Shown in pieces: positions 7,385 through 15,165 of a stretch of 34,583 nt of DNA (the stretch's first letter is position 1; the number at the start of each line of letters is the position of its first letter). The notes below the pieces were generated by a model, which did not search any database, was not told the origin of the DNA, and saw nothing but the letters and a program-made list of their open reading frames with translations. Origin of the DNA: Nocardioidaceae bacterium (GTDB lineage Bacteria > Actinomycetota > Actinomycetes > Propionibacteriales > Nocardioidaceae); NCBI GenBank assembly GCA_013696555.1, contig JACCYJ010000015.1, positions 1 to 34,583 of the forward strand, given 5' to 3'. The translations under genes and the position numbers were made by a program.

Positions 7385-7399
7385 CCGACCTGTTACCGT
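7371..7399 (+). promoter_or_regulatory. putative promoter of the agl/KDG operon
   Basis: TCGACA (7371-7376) and TACCGT (7394-7399) are separated by 17 bases and fit actinobacterial -35 and -10 elements. The -35 lies inside the GntR palindrome, which would give steric repression. A matching leftward TACGCT (7348-7353 on the minus strand) could serve the gntR operon. Confidence 0.5.
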
Positions 7400-7436
7400 C
7401 TCTTCCCTCCCGAGCCGATGCATCCGAGGAGTGATC

Positions 7437-8789
7437 ATGCAGCAGCTTCGTTCCGCTGTCGCTGTCGCCGGCGCCGTCACGGCAGTCCTCGTCCTGAGCG
7501 CTTGCAGCAGCAGCGACAGCGAACCTGTCACCCGTCAGACGCCCGAAGCGCCCCGATCTGACGTCGAAGCGGCTGAGGCCGCCGCCCTCGAGGCGGCTGG
7601 CGGCAAGACGCTCGACGGGCAGGTGACGATGCTCGGCGTTCTCGGTGGCGCGGAGCTCGACGCGTTCCGAACGGTGCTGCGTCCGTTCGAGAAGGCCACG
7701 GGTGTCGAGGTCCAATACGAAGGCACCCGCGACTTCGCCGCCGTTCTGCAGACCCGCGTCGACGGCGGAAACCCGCCCGACGTCGTCGCCACACCAGCGA
7801 TCGGGGAGATGGCGGGCTTCGCCGAGGAGGGCGAGCTCGCCGACCTGCGAGAGGTCGTCGGCGACGACGTACTCGACGCCAACTTCTCGACCAGCCTGCT
7901 CGAGACTGGGTCGTTGGACGATGAGGTCTTCGGTATCTTCAACTCGGTCAACCTCGGGGGCCTGATCTGGTACGACCCCAAGACGTACGAGGGTCCGACC
8001 GATCCGGCGAGCTGGGAAGAGCTGCAGGCATGGGCAGCCGAGACCGCGGAGTCGGGTACGGCTCCCTGGTGCGTCGGGCTGGAGAGCGGAGCGGCAAGTG
8101 GTTGGCCGGCGGCAGACTTCATCGACGAGATCCTGCTACGAGAGGCCGGGCCGGAGTTCCACAAGCGGTGGCGGGAAGGTGAGGAGCCGTGGACCTCGCC
8201 CGAGGTCAAGCACGCTTTCGAGACATACGGCGGGACGGTCGCGGAAGGCGTGGCCTACGGCGGAACGACGAACGTCTTGAGCACCAACTTCGCCAAGGCT
8301 GCCAACCCGATGTTCGACGAGCCCGCGGGTTGCTTCATTCTGCAGCAGGCGACGTTCATGGGTGGCATCATCACCGACAGTTTCCCCCGTCTGGAGCCAG
8401 GCAAGGACCTCGACTTCTTTGCCGTGCCGGACTTCAATGCGGACTACCCCGGAATCCGCTCGATCTCGGGCGAGATCGTCGGCATGATCAATGAGACACC
8501 GCAGTCTGTGGCGCTCGTGAAGTATCTCGCGACTAGGGAGGCCGGAACGCTGATCGCGTCCACCGGCCGGTGGTTGTCGCCGAACAAGAACGTCGACGAT
8601 GACATCTACAAGGACTATTTCCTGCGCAAGGCAGCCCAGGTCATCGCCGCGGCTGAGGGCACGTACTCGCTGGGTAACTCGCTGATGCCGCAGACCACGG
8701 TTGACGCCTTCTGGAAGGCCGGTCTGGACTACACCCAGAATCCCGAGGACGTCGATGCGATCCTGCAAACGGTCGAGGACACCCGCTGA
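7437..8789 (+). CDS. aglE: alpha-glucoside ABC transporter substrate-binding lipoprotein (AglE-like)
   Basis: A 450-residue extracellular solute-binding protein. A lipoprotein signal runs to the lipobox LSAC with C23 as the lipidation site, followed by a serine-rich linker (SSSDSE). The mature part has the family-1 sugar-binding fold: LDAFRTVLRPFEKATGVEV, GGNPPDVV and the AglE-like CVGLESGAASGWPAADF. The ATG at 7437 is chosen for its GAGGAG site and because the signal peptide starts there. It is first in an operon with two permeases and an alpha-glucosidase, the aglEFGA order known from Sinorhizobium, so the ligand is probably a di- or trisaccharide with an alpha-glucosyl unit. Repression by the divergent GntR protein is likely. 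Confidence 0.88.
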   Translation: MQQLRSAVAVAGAVTAVLVLSACSSSDSEPVTRQTPEAPRSDVEAAEAAALEAAGGKTLDGQVTMLGVLGGAELDAFRTVLRPFEKATGVEVQYEGTRDFAAVLQTRVDGGNPPDVVATPAIGEMAGFAEEGELADLREVVGDDVLDANFSTSLLETGSLDDEVFGIFNSVNLGGLIWYDPKTYEGPTDPASWEELQAWAAETAESGTAPWCVGLESGAASGWPAADFIDEILLREAGPEFHKRWREGEEPWTSPEVKHAFETYGGTVAEGVAYGGTTNVLSTNFAKAANPMFDEPAGCFILQQATFMGGIITDSFPRLEPGKDLDFFAVPDFNADYPGIRSISGEIVGMINETPQSVALVKYLATREAGTLIASTGRWLSPNKNVDDDIYKDYFLRKAAQVIAAAEGTYSLGNSLMPQTTVDAFWKAGLDYTQNPEDVDAILQTVEDTR

Positions 8790-8835
8790 CCGACCCCAGC
8801 CCGGATACCAGTTGGATCACTCGGAGGAGTAGCCG

Positions 8836-9813
8836 ATGATTGCCGACCGCATCCGCCTGGTGCTCATTGCGGTGGCCCTGATCTCGATCCTCACGGTCGT
8901 CTACCTGCGACTCGGTGACCGGACACTCGCGCACTTGTCACAGGCTGGGTACCGGCGGGCCATGCCATGGCTCTTCATTGGGCCAGGGGTGCTCATCGTC
9001 GGTCTGACCCTTGTCTTTCCGGGCATCTTGACCGTCGTCTTCAGTTTCTTCGACTCGGAGGGCACCAGCTTCGTCGGCTTCGACAACTACGTCGCGACGC
9101 TGTCCGACCCGGTAACCCAGATCGCGTTGCGCAACACCGGCCTTTGGGTGATCCTGCTCCCGTCGCTGTCCGTGCTGGTCGGCTTGGCGATCGCGGTGCT
9201 GGCGGACCGTGTCTGGTACGGCGGGCTCGTCAAGGCAGCGCTGTTTTTGCCGATCGCCATCTCGGCCGTGGCTGCGGGCGTCATCTGGACGTTCATGTAC
9301 GAGTACCAGCCGCCATTGGCGGCGCAGACCGGTACGGTCAACTCCATCATCACGCTGCTGCCAGGGGCAGAGCCAATTGCTTGGATCATCAACGAGGCAA
9401 CGAACAACTATGCGCTCATCGGCGCCACGCTCTGGACCCAGGCGGGATTCGCGATGGTCATCTTCGCCGCTGCCTTGCGTTCCATCCCGGACGAATTGCT
9501 CGAGGCAGCTCGCCTCGATGGCGCGTCGGAGTGGAAGGCATTCCGGTTCCTCACCCTGCCGCTGCTCTTGCCAACAGTGGTCGTGGTGATGACGACGATG
9601 ACGGTGATTGCGCTCAAGGCGTTCGACATCGTCTATGTGATGACGAACGGCGCATACGGGACCGACGTTCTGTCGACCGTCATGTACCGCGAGCTGTTCA
9701 CCGCGAAGGACAACGGCACAGCAGGCGCGGTTGCAACAATCCTCATGCTCGCTGTCGCGCCGATCATGTATTACAACCTCCGCCAGTTCCGCCGTCAGAG
9801 CAGGGAAGCCTGA
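8836..9813 (+). CDS. aglF: sugar ABC transporter permease (AglF-like)
   Basis: A 325-residue permease of the MalF/AglF type with about seven membrane segments, the first at roughly residues 8-25, and a long membrane-rich core. The EAA loop that docks the ATPase is at about 223-242 (EAARLDGASEW then KAFRFLTLP). WTQAGFAMVIFAAALRSIP and FDIVYVMTNGAYGTDV match AglF proteins closely. The ATG at 8836 has GGAGGAG eight bases upstream and follows the aglE stop by 46 bases. It forms a heterodimer with the next gene product. No nucleotide-binding subunit is encoded in the cluster. Confidence 0.9.
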   Translation: MIADRIRLVLIAVALISILTVVYLRLGDRTLAHLSQAGYRRAMPWLFIGPGVLIVGLTLVFPGILTVVFSFFDSEGTSFVGFDNYVATLSDPVTQIALRNTGLWVILLPSLSVLVGLAIAVLADRVWYGGLVKAALFLPIAISAVAAGVIWTFMYEYQPPLAAQTGTVNSIITLLPGAEPIAWIINEATNNYALIGATLWTQAGFAMVIFAAALRSIPDELLEAARLDGASEWKAFRFLTLPLLLPTVVVVMTTMTVIALKAFDIVYVMTNGAYGTDVLSTVMYRELFTAKDNGTAGAVATILMLAVAPIMYYNLRQFRRQSREA

Positions 9814-9821
9814 GCACGCTC

Positions 9822-10724
9822 ATGGCAACCCGAGTCGAGGACGTCCGCACGACGCCGGTCAGGCGTGACCTCGCGCTAACGACCGGGCGCCTCCAGTGGC
9901 GCGCGTTTCCCGTGCACCTGGCCGTGCTCGGCGTCACCGCGATCTGGCTGATTCCGTTGCTGGGCTTGCTGGTCAGTTCGTTCCGGCCGGCCCCGGCAGT
10001 GCTGTCGACCGGCTGGTGGCACTCGTTCGCCCTGCCCGGCGACTACACGCTCGAGAACTACCGCAAGGTTCTCGACCGCGACGGCATGCTGCTCAGCCTC
10101 TTCAACAGCATGGCGATCGTCGTCCCCGCCACACTGCTTACCGTGGCCGTGAGTTCTGCTGCGGCGTATGGCCTTGCCTGCATGCGTTTTAGGTTCCGCC
10201 GCGGCATCCTCCTGGCAATCGTCACATTGCTCATCGTCCCTGTTCAGATCACGCTGGTTCCGTTGCTGAGGGTTTTCAACAACCTCGACCTCACTGGCAG
10301 CTTCCTCGGCCTGTGGCTGGTGCACCTAGGCTACGGGGTGCCCTTCGCGATCTACCTCTTGCACAACTTTTTCGCAGCGCTCCCGCGTGACCTCTTCGAC
10401 GCCGCCGAGATGGACGGCGCTTCCCCGAGCCGGATCTTCTTTGCGATCGTGCTGCCAGTCTCTCGGCCGGCGCTCGCCTCGCTCGCGATCTTCGAGTTCG
10501 TCTGGACCTGGAACGACCTGCTCACCGCCTTGGTCTTTCTCGGTGGCTTCCGTGACGTGGCTCCGATGACCGTCGCCGTCAGCGGCCTGGTGGCATCGCG
10601 CGGCAACGGTTGGGAGATCCTCACGTCAGCGGCGATGCTCTCGATGATCATCCCTATGGTCGTGTTCGTCGCCATGCAGAAGCACTTCGTCAGGGGCATG
10701 CTCGCCGGGGCATCCAAGGGATGA
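9822..10724 (+). CDS. aglG: sugar ABC transporter permease (AglG-like)
   Basis: A 300-residue second permease of the MalG/AglG type with six predicted membrane segments and the EAA loop at about 193-212 (DAAEMDGASPSRIFFAIVLP). A 30-residue cytoplasmic extension precedes the first segment (VHLAVLGVTAIWLIPLLGLL). The ATG at 9822, eight bases after the aglF stop, gives the family length, though its ribosome site is weak, so coupling to aglF translation is likely. The final codons overlap the glucosidase start (ATGA), binding transport and hydrolysis into one operon. Confidence 0.9.
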   Translation: MATRVEDVRTTPVRRDLALTTGRLQWRAFPVHLAVLGVTAIWLIPLLGLLVSSFRPAPAVLSTGWWHSFALPGDYTLENYRKVLDRDGMLLSLFNSMAIVVPATLLTVAVSSAAAYGLACMRFRFRRGILLAIVTLLIVPVQITLVPLLRVFNNLDLTGSFLGLWLVHLGYGVPFAIYLLHNFFAALPRDLFDAAEMDGASPSRIFFAIVLPVSRPALASLAIFEFVWTWNDLLTALVFLGGFRDVAPMTVAVSGLVASRGNGWEILTSAAMLSMIIPMVVFVAMQKHFVRGMLAGASKG

Positions 10725-12349
10725 CTTCGATGCGCACGTCTTGGTGGCAAGGTGCGGTGATCTACGAGAACCACCTGCCCAGCCTGCGCGACGGCAGCGG
10801 GGACGGGATCGGTGATCTCGAGGGATTGACCCAGTCACTGGGCTACCTGTCCGCGACGTTGGGCATCGACGCGGTCTGGGTCGGACCCTTCTTCAAGTCC
10901 CCGTTACTCGACCAGGGCTTCGACGTGGCCGACTACACGCAGGTCGACCCTGTCTTTGGCAGCATCGAGTCGTTCGATCACCTCATTGCTGTGGCGCACA
11001 AGCGCGGCCTGAAGATCATCGTGGACTACATCCCCAACCACACGTCGGACCAGCATCCGTGGTTCGTCGAGTCACGATCATCGCGGACGAACCCCAAGCG
11101 CGACTGGTATGTGTGGCGTGACCCGAAGCCGGGCGGTGGTGTTCCCAACAACTGGACCAGTGAGGCCGGCGGCTCGGTCTGGGAATGGGACGAACAGACC
11201 GGTCAGTACTACCTGCACTCGCACCTGAAGCAGCAGCCGGACCTCAACTGGCGGACCGTTGACGTTCGCGCCGCGATGCTGGATGTTCTGCGGTTCTGGC
11301 TCGACCGAGGGGCCGATGGCGTCCGGATCGATGTTGCACACATGCTGATGAAAGACCCTCAGTTCCGCGACAACCCGGTGGCGCCCAAGGGCAACCAGAA
11401 CCCGTTCGACCTGCAGCACCCCGACTTCGGCACCCAGCTGCACGTTTTCGACCGTCGGCACCCGGACACCCAGGCCGTCCTCGCCGAGATCCGTGCCGTC
11501 GTCGATCACTACCCCGGCGCAGTCACGATTGCGGAGATCGAGGCCATGTCGTGGCAGGACTGGGCCGTCTACTACGGCGCGGGACTCGACGGGATGCACC
11601 TTCCCTTTCCCTTCCGGCTGTTGGAGACACCATGGCGGGCAGATCTCCTTCGAGCCGAGCTCGACGGTCTCTATGCATCGCTGCCAACGGGTGCTTGGCC
11701 GATCGTGGCGCTCGGCAACCATGACCGCGAGCGGCTTGCCAAGCGCCTCGGACCCGAACAAGCCCGGGTGGCGGCCGTCTTGCTGCTCACCCTTGCCGCG
11801 ACTCCGTGCCTGCTGTACGGCGACGAGCTCGGCTTGATCGATCAACCGGTTCCGCTCGATCGTCAACGCGACTACTTCGCGCGGGCATCCGGTGGGGTGA
11901 GCCGCGATTCGACCCGCATCCCGATGCCATGGGACGACGGCCCGAACTTCGGGTTCTCCTCCGCCCCCGAAGGCCAGTTGTGGCTTCCGGTCGCCCGCAA
12001 CGGCGCCGACGTCAACGTCGAGGCGCAGTTGCGGGATCCAGAATCTTTCTTGAACCTCTACCGGCGGCTGTTGCGCACCCGTGCCGACAGCACCGCCCTC
12101 CGGTACGGCTCGATCGACTTCATCAGCAGCCCATCGGCCAAGGAGGTGCTCGCGTACGCACGCCGCACGGCCGATGACCACAAGGTGGTCGCCCTCAACC
12201 TCAGCGACCGACCTGCGACCGTTGACGTCGGCGTCGCCGGGACGGTCCTGGTGTGCACGACAGCTCCCGCGGTCGGGTCCGCGGGCCTGGTCCTGGAGCT
12301 CGAACCCCACCAAGCCGTCGTTATCGACGTGAGAGGGCGGAGACCATGA
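10721..12349 (+). CDS. aglA: GH13 alpha-glucosidase (AglA-like)
   Basis: A 542-residue cytoplasmic glycoside hydrolase of family 13, with no signal peptide. The conserved regions are DYIPNHTSD (102-110), GVRIDVAHM with nucleophile D204, TIAEIEAM with acid/base E272, and ALGNHDRER with D336. QGFDVADYTQVDPVFG is the usual oligo-glucosidase segment. The residue after the nucleophile is valine (V205), which in the oligo-1,6-glucosidase group is associated with alpha-1,6 preference and not alpha-1,4; this rule is only suggestive in this subfamily. The ATG at 10721 overlaps the aglG stop by four bases; another in-frame ATG lies at 10730. It should release glucose and an aglycone from imported alpha-glucosides. 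M. tuberculosis also has an aglA near glbO, but here the gene sits inside the island. Confidence 0.9.
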   Translation: MTSMRTSWWQGAVIYENHLPSLRDGSGDGIGDLEGLTQSLGYLSATLGIDAVWVGPFFKSPLLDQGFDVADYTQVDPVFGSIESFDHLIAVAHKRGLKIIVDYIPNHTSDQHPWFVESRSSRTNPKRDWYVWRDPKPGGGVPNNWTSEAGGSVWEWDEQTGQYYLHSHLKQQPDLNWRTVDVRAAMLDVLRFWLDRGADGVRIDVAHMLMKDPQFRDNPVAPKGNQNPFDLQHPDFGTQLHVFDRRHPDTQAVLAEIRAVVDHYPGAVTIAEIEAMSWQDWAVYYGAGLDGMHLPFPFRLLETPWRADLLRAELDGLYASLPTGAWPIVALGNHDRERLAKRLGPEQARVAAVLLLTLAATPCLLYGDELGLIDQPVPLDRQRDYFARASGGVSRDSTRIPMPWDDGPNFGFSSAPEGQLWLPVARNGADVNVEAQLRDPESFLNLYRRLLRTRADSTALRYGSIDFISSPSAKEVLAYARRTADDHKVVALNLSDRPATVDVGVAGTVLVCTTAPAVGSAGLVLELEPHQAVVIDVRGRRP

Positions 12350-13482
12350 AGATCACCGACATCCGGGCGGCGGGGCTCAGTGGCGCCACGCCCAAGGGTG
12401 GATGGACGCTCGAGCTCCGGGCCGACGACGTGGTGCACACACTGGTGGCAGTCCACACCGATGACGGCGTCGTCGGTGTTGGCAGCGTGTTCTCGAGTGC
12501 CGCCCTCGTGCAAGCCGCGCTCGACGTCCTCGTCCCGATCTGTCTGGGTGGCAACGCGCTCGAGCCCGACAAGGTCAGTCAGGTCCTGCACGAGAACACG
12601 TTTTGGCTGGGCCGCGGTGGTGCGATCACGCACACCATCAGCGGCATCGACATCGCGCTGTGGGACATACTCGGACAGGTCACCGGACTGCCCGTGAGCA
12701 CTCTGCTCGGTGGTCGGTATCGCGAGCGGGTCCGGCCGTACGCATCGGTCCTGATCGACGAGGACCAGACGCTCGGGGACAACCTTGGCAAGCTCGCAGC
12801 TCAGGGATTCACGGCATTCAAGATCGGCTGGGGCTACTTCGGCCGTAGCAGCGACACAGCCGACGAGGCAGCCGTGCGCCTGGCACGGGACACGGTGGGC
12901 GCGGAGGCGCTCCTGGCCGTCGACGCCGGCGGCTCGGATGCGTTCTGGCGCAAGGGGCTGAAGTGGGCCATCCGCACGGCCGACATGCTTGCGGACTACG
13001 ACGTCGCCTGGTTCGAGGAGGCGCTCCGGCCCGATGACCTCGACGGCTTCGTCTCGTTGCGAGGCCGGTCCAAGGTACCGATTGCGGGCGGCGAGGTACT
13101 GACCCGCCGACAAGACTTCTTCCGCTTCCTGTCCGCCGGCGCCTTTGACATCATCCAGCCGGATACGACCAAGGGTGGAGGTCTCAGCGAGTCACGCCGG
13201 GTCGCCTGGCTGGCGGAGGAGTTCGGTGTGAGGTACATCCCGCACGGCTGGAACACCGCGATCGGGCTGGCGGCAGACCTGCATCTCGCGTCTGCACTGC
13301 CGGCGACGGACCTGGTGGAGTACAACACGGGATCGGCTTACATCGACGACCTTGTGGTCGGCGGGTTCACGGTTGACGACGAGGGCATGCTTGCGGTGCC
13401 CACCGGGCCGGGCCTCGGTGTGCGCATCGATCCCGACGCACTCGAGCGGCACTCCCCGGGACACGGCCTATTCGATGCCTGA
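12346..13482 (+). CDS. mandelate racemase/muconate lactonizing family sugar-acid dehydratase
   Basis: A 378-residue enolase-superfamily enzyme. The expected catalytic set is present: base K159 (TAFKIGWG), metal ligands D193 (AVDAGG), E224 (WFEEA) and E250 (AGGE), the dyad D273 (QPD) with H300 (IPHGW), and E325 (VEYNTG). The D-H dyad places it in the mandelate racemase subgroup, which includes gluconate, galactonate, fuconate and related acid-sugar dehydratases. The first lysine of the mandelate racemase KxK motif is alanine here. With a KDG-type kinase and KDPG aldolase next door, it should dehydrate an aldonate to a 2-keto-3-deoxy acid; which aldonate cannot be read. The ATG at 12346 overlaps the glucosidase stop (ATGA). 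Confidence 0.88.
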   Translation: MKITDIRAAGLSGATPKGGWTLELRADDVVHTLVAVHTDDGVVGVGSVFSSAALVQAALDVLVPICLGGNALEPDKVSQVLHENTFWLGRGGAITHTISGIDIALWDILGQVTGLPVSTLLGGRYRERVRPYASVLIDEDQTLGDNLGKLAAQGFTAFKIGWGYFGRSSDTADEAAVRLARDTVGAEALLAVDAGGSDAFWRKGLKWAIRTADMLADYDVAWFEEALRPDDLDGFVSLRGRSKVPIAGGEVLTRRQDFFRFLSAGAFDIIQPDTTKGGGLSESRRVAWLAEEFGVRYIPHGWNTAIGLAADLHLASALPATDLVEYNTGSAYIDDLVVGGFTVDDEGMLAVPTGPGLGVRIDPDALERHSPGHGLFDA

Positions 13483-14425
13483 CATCGAGGTCGTCACGGT
13501 CGGGGAGCTGCTCGGCGTCGTGGAACCGCTCGACCTTGGATCGAGGCTGGAGTCGGCTGTCCTCCTGCAGCAATTCATTGGCGGCACAGAGGTCAACGTG
13601 GCGCTCACCTTGGCTCGCCTCGGCCACCGCGTCGGATGGGCGGGCGCCGTCGGTGACGATCCGTTCGGCCGCCTAGGCATCCGTACCCTGCGCGGTGAAG
13701 GCGTCGACGTGTCGCGCGTCGTCGTCAACGGATCAGCTCCCACCGGCGTGTACTTCAAGGAAGTGCTCGCCTTGGGGGGACTGGACAACCACCCCTACCG
13801 GGCCGGATCAGCGGCCAGCCTCGCCACCCACCACGACTTCGACACGGACTACCTGCTCTCTGGCCGTGTCCTGCACCTGAGCGGCATCACTGCGCTGATC
13901 TCCACTGCGGGACACGAGTGCGTCACCTATCTGGCCGACCAGGCGCGGCGTCGTGGAGTCCATCTCTCGGTCGACGTCAACGTGCGGCGGCGGCTGCTGC
14001 GTGATCGCGACGCCGGCGAGCTGCTGGCGCCACTGGTGCGCGCCGCCGACACACTCTTCCTGTCCCGGTCGGAGGCCGTTCTCCTCCTGTCGACCGAAGA
14101 GCCGACGCGGCTCCAGGCGTTACTCCGGTCTTTGGCGGCCACGACGATCCTGGTCCACGACCAGCGAGGGGCATGCGCCATCACCGAGCAGAGGATTGAC
14201 CGGATCGATGCCCGGGCCGTGGACGTCGTGGATCCGACAGGAGCGGGTGACGCGCTCGTGGCCGGCTACTTGTCGGGCTGGCTCGAAGATGCGTCGGTTG
14301 CGGACTGCCTTCAACGCGCGGAGCACTGCGCCGCCCACGCCGTCACCAGCCGTGGGGACAATGCCGTCGGAGTGACTCGGATCTTGCGGCACATATCGTG
14401 CGACGGTGAGGTCGATGCCCGGTGA
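13475..14425 (+). CDS. PfkB family sugar kinase, probable 2-keto-3-deoxygluconate kinase
   Basis: A 316-residue ribokinase/PfkB-fold kinase. The N-terminal substrate lid contains GGTEVNVALTLARLG. A DVNVRRRLL motif (D167, N169, R171) is shared with KDG kinases, and the anion hole and base are DPTGAGDA with D259. Between dehydratase and aldolase genes, it most likely phosphorylates 2-keto-3-deoxygluconate or its galactose epimer at C6. The ATG at 13475 overlaps the dehydratase stop by eight bases, and its stop overlaps the aldolase GTG by four, so the three are translated together. Specificity is inferred from context. Confidence 0.87.
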   Translation: MPDIEVVTVGELLGVVEPLDLGSRLESAVLLQQFIGGTEVNVALTLARLGHRVGWAGAVGDDPFGRLGIRTLRGEGVDVSRVVVNGSAPTGVYFKEVLALGGLDNHPYRAGSAASLATHHDFDTDYLLSGRVLHLSGITALISTAGHECVTYLADQARRRGVHLSVDVNVRRRLLRDRDAGELLAPLVRAADTLFLSRSEAVLLLSTEEPTRLQALLRSLAATTILVHDQRGACAITEQRIDRIDARAVDVVDPTGAGDALVAGYLSGWLEDASVADCLQRAEHCAAHAVTSRGDNAVGVTRILRHISCDGEVDAR

Positions 14426-15099
14426 CGGATCCCGACAGGCCGGTGTGCTCGCCTGACCAGGTGCTCGACCGGATGGCCAGGCTCGGACTCATCCTGGTGA
14501 TCCGCTCGGCCACGAAGGACGACGCCTTGCACGTCAGCCGGGTGCTCCTCGGCGCCGGGATCAAGGCGCTGGAAATCACGTTCACAATACCGGACGCATC
14601 GGAGGTGATCACGACGCTGCGGGGCGAAGTGGGTCGAGAGGTCATCCTTGGCGCCGGTACGATTCGATCCGCCGATGACTCCCTGCGAGCGGCCGACTCC
14701 GGGGCCGACTTCCTTGTCTCGCCGGGCAGCCCGCCCCGGTTGGTCGAGGCGATGCTCGCAACCGCACGACCCGTCCTCCCGGGTGTCCTGACACCCACGG
14801 AAGTCATGCAAACCCGGTCGCTCGGGGTGTCCGTCGTCAAGCTCTTCCCCGCCAGCCTGGTTGGTCCGACTGGCCTGCAGGCGCTGCTCGGGCCCTTCCC
14901 GGACATGGCATTCGTCCCGACCGGCGGCATCACGACGGATGCCGTGATCCCATGGCTCGACGCGGGGGCACATGCGGTCGGTCTCGGCAGCAGTTTGGCC
15001 CCGCCGTCCATCCGCGGGGCGGCTCACGCCAGAGAGCTCACGTTTCGGGTACGTCGATTGCTCGAGGACCTGCTGGCCCATGGCAGCAAAGCCGGTTGA
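14422..15099 (+). CDS. eda: KDPG/KHG family aldolase
   Basis: A 225-residue class I aldolase of the KDPG/KHG family that cleaves 2-keto-3-deoxy-6-phosphogluconate (or the galacto epimer) to pyruvate and glyceraldehyde 3-phosphate. Active-site residues seen are R28 (VIR), E51 (ALEIT) and the Schiff-base K140 (VVKLFPAS), with phosphate-binding loops GAGT and PTGG. The start is GTG at 14422, overlapping the kinase stop as GTGA. It is the last gene of the island operon and supplies the step that joins central metabolism. A stretch of 66 bases with small inverted repeats separates it from pepN. Confidence 0.92.
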   Translation: MTDPDRPVCSPDQVLDRMARLGLILVIRSATKDDALHVSRVLLGAGIKALEITFTIPDASEVITTLRGEVGREVILGAGTIRSADDSLRAADSGADFLVSPGSPPRLVEAMLATARPVLPGVLTPTEVMQTRSLGVSVVKLFPASLVGPTGLQALLGPFPDMAFVPTGGITTDAVIPWLDAGAHAVGLGSSLAPPSIRGAAHARELTFRVRRLLEDLLAHGSKAG

Positions 15100-15143
15100 C
15101 GGCTACTAGATCACGATGTCGTGACCAACTCGGTCCGTACTCA

Positions 15144-15163
15144 CGCTCATGCGAGGATGAGCG
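15144..15163 (+). promoter_or_regulatory. hairpin presenting the pepN ribosome-binding site
   Basis: cgctcat (15144-15150) pairs with atgagcg (15157-15163) around the loop gcgagg, which holds the GAGG ribosome site. The chosen pepN ATG begins two bases later. A second inverted repeat, tcacga-tg-tcgtga, lies at 15111-15124. A translational control role is possible but untested. Confidence 0.4.
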
Positions 15164-15165
15164 CC

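Noticed and set aside
11078-12313. Long open frame (about 410 codons) on the minus strand opposite the glucosidase gene
   Set aside because: It is antisense to a gene with all GH13 motifs, has no family-like motifs and arises from high G+C third positions.
12058-13113. Minus-strand open frame of about 350 codons across the aglA/dehydratase junction
   Set aside because: Antisense to two well-supported genes; no recognisable domain.
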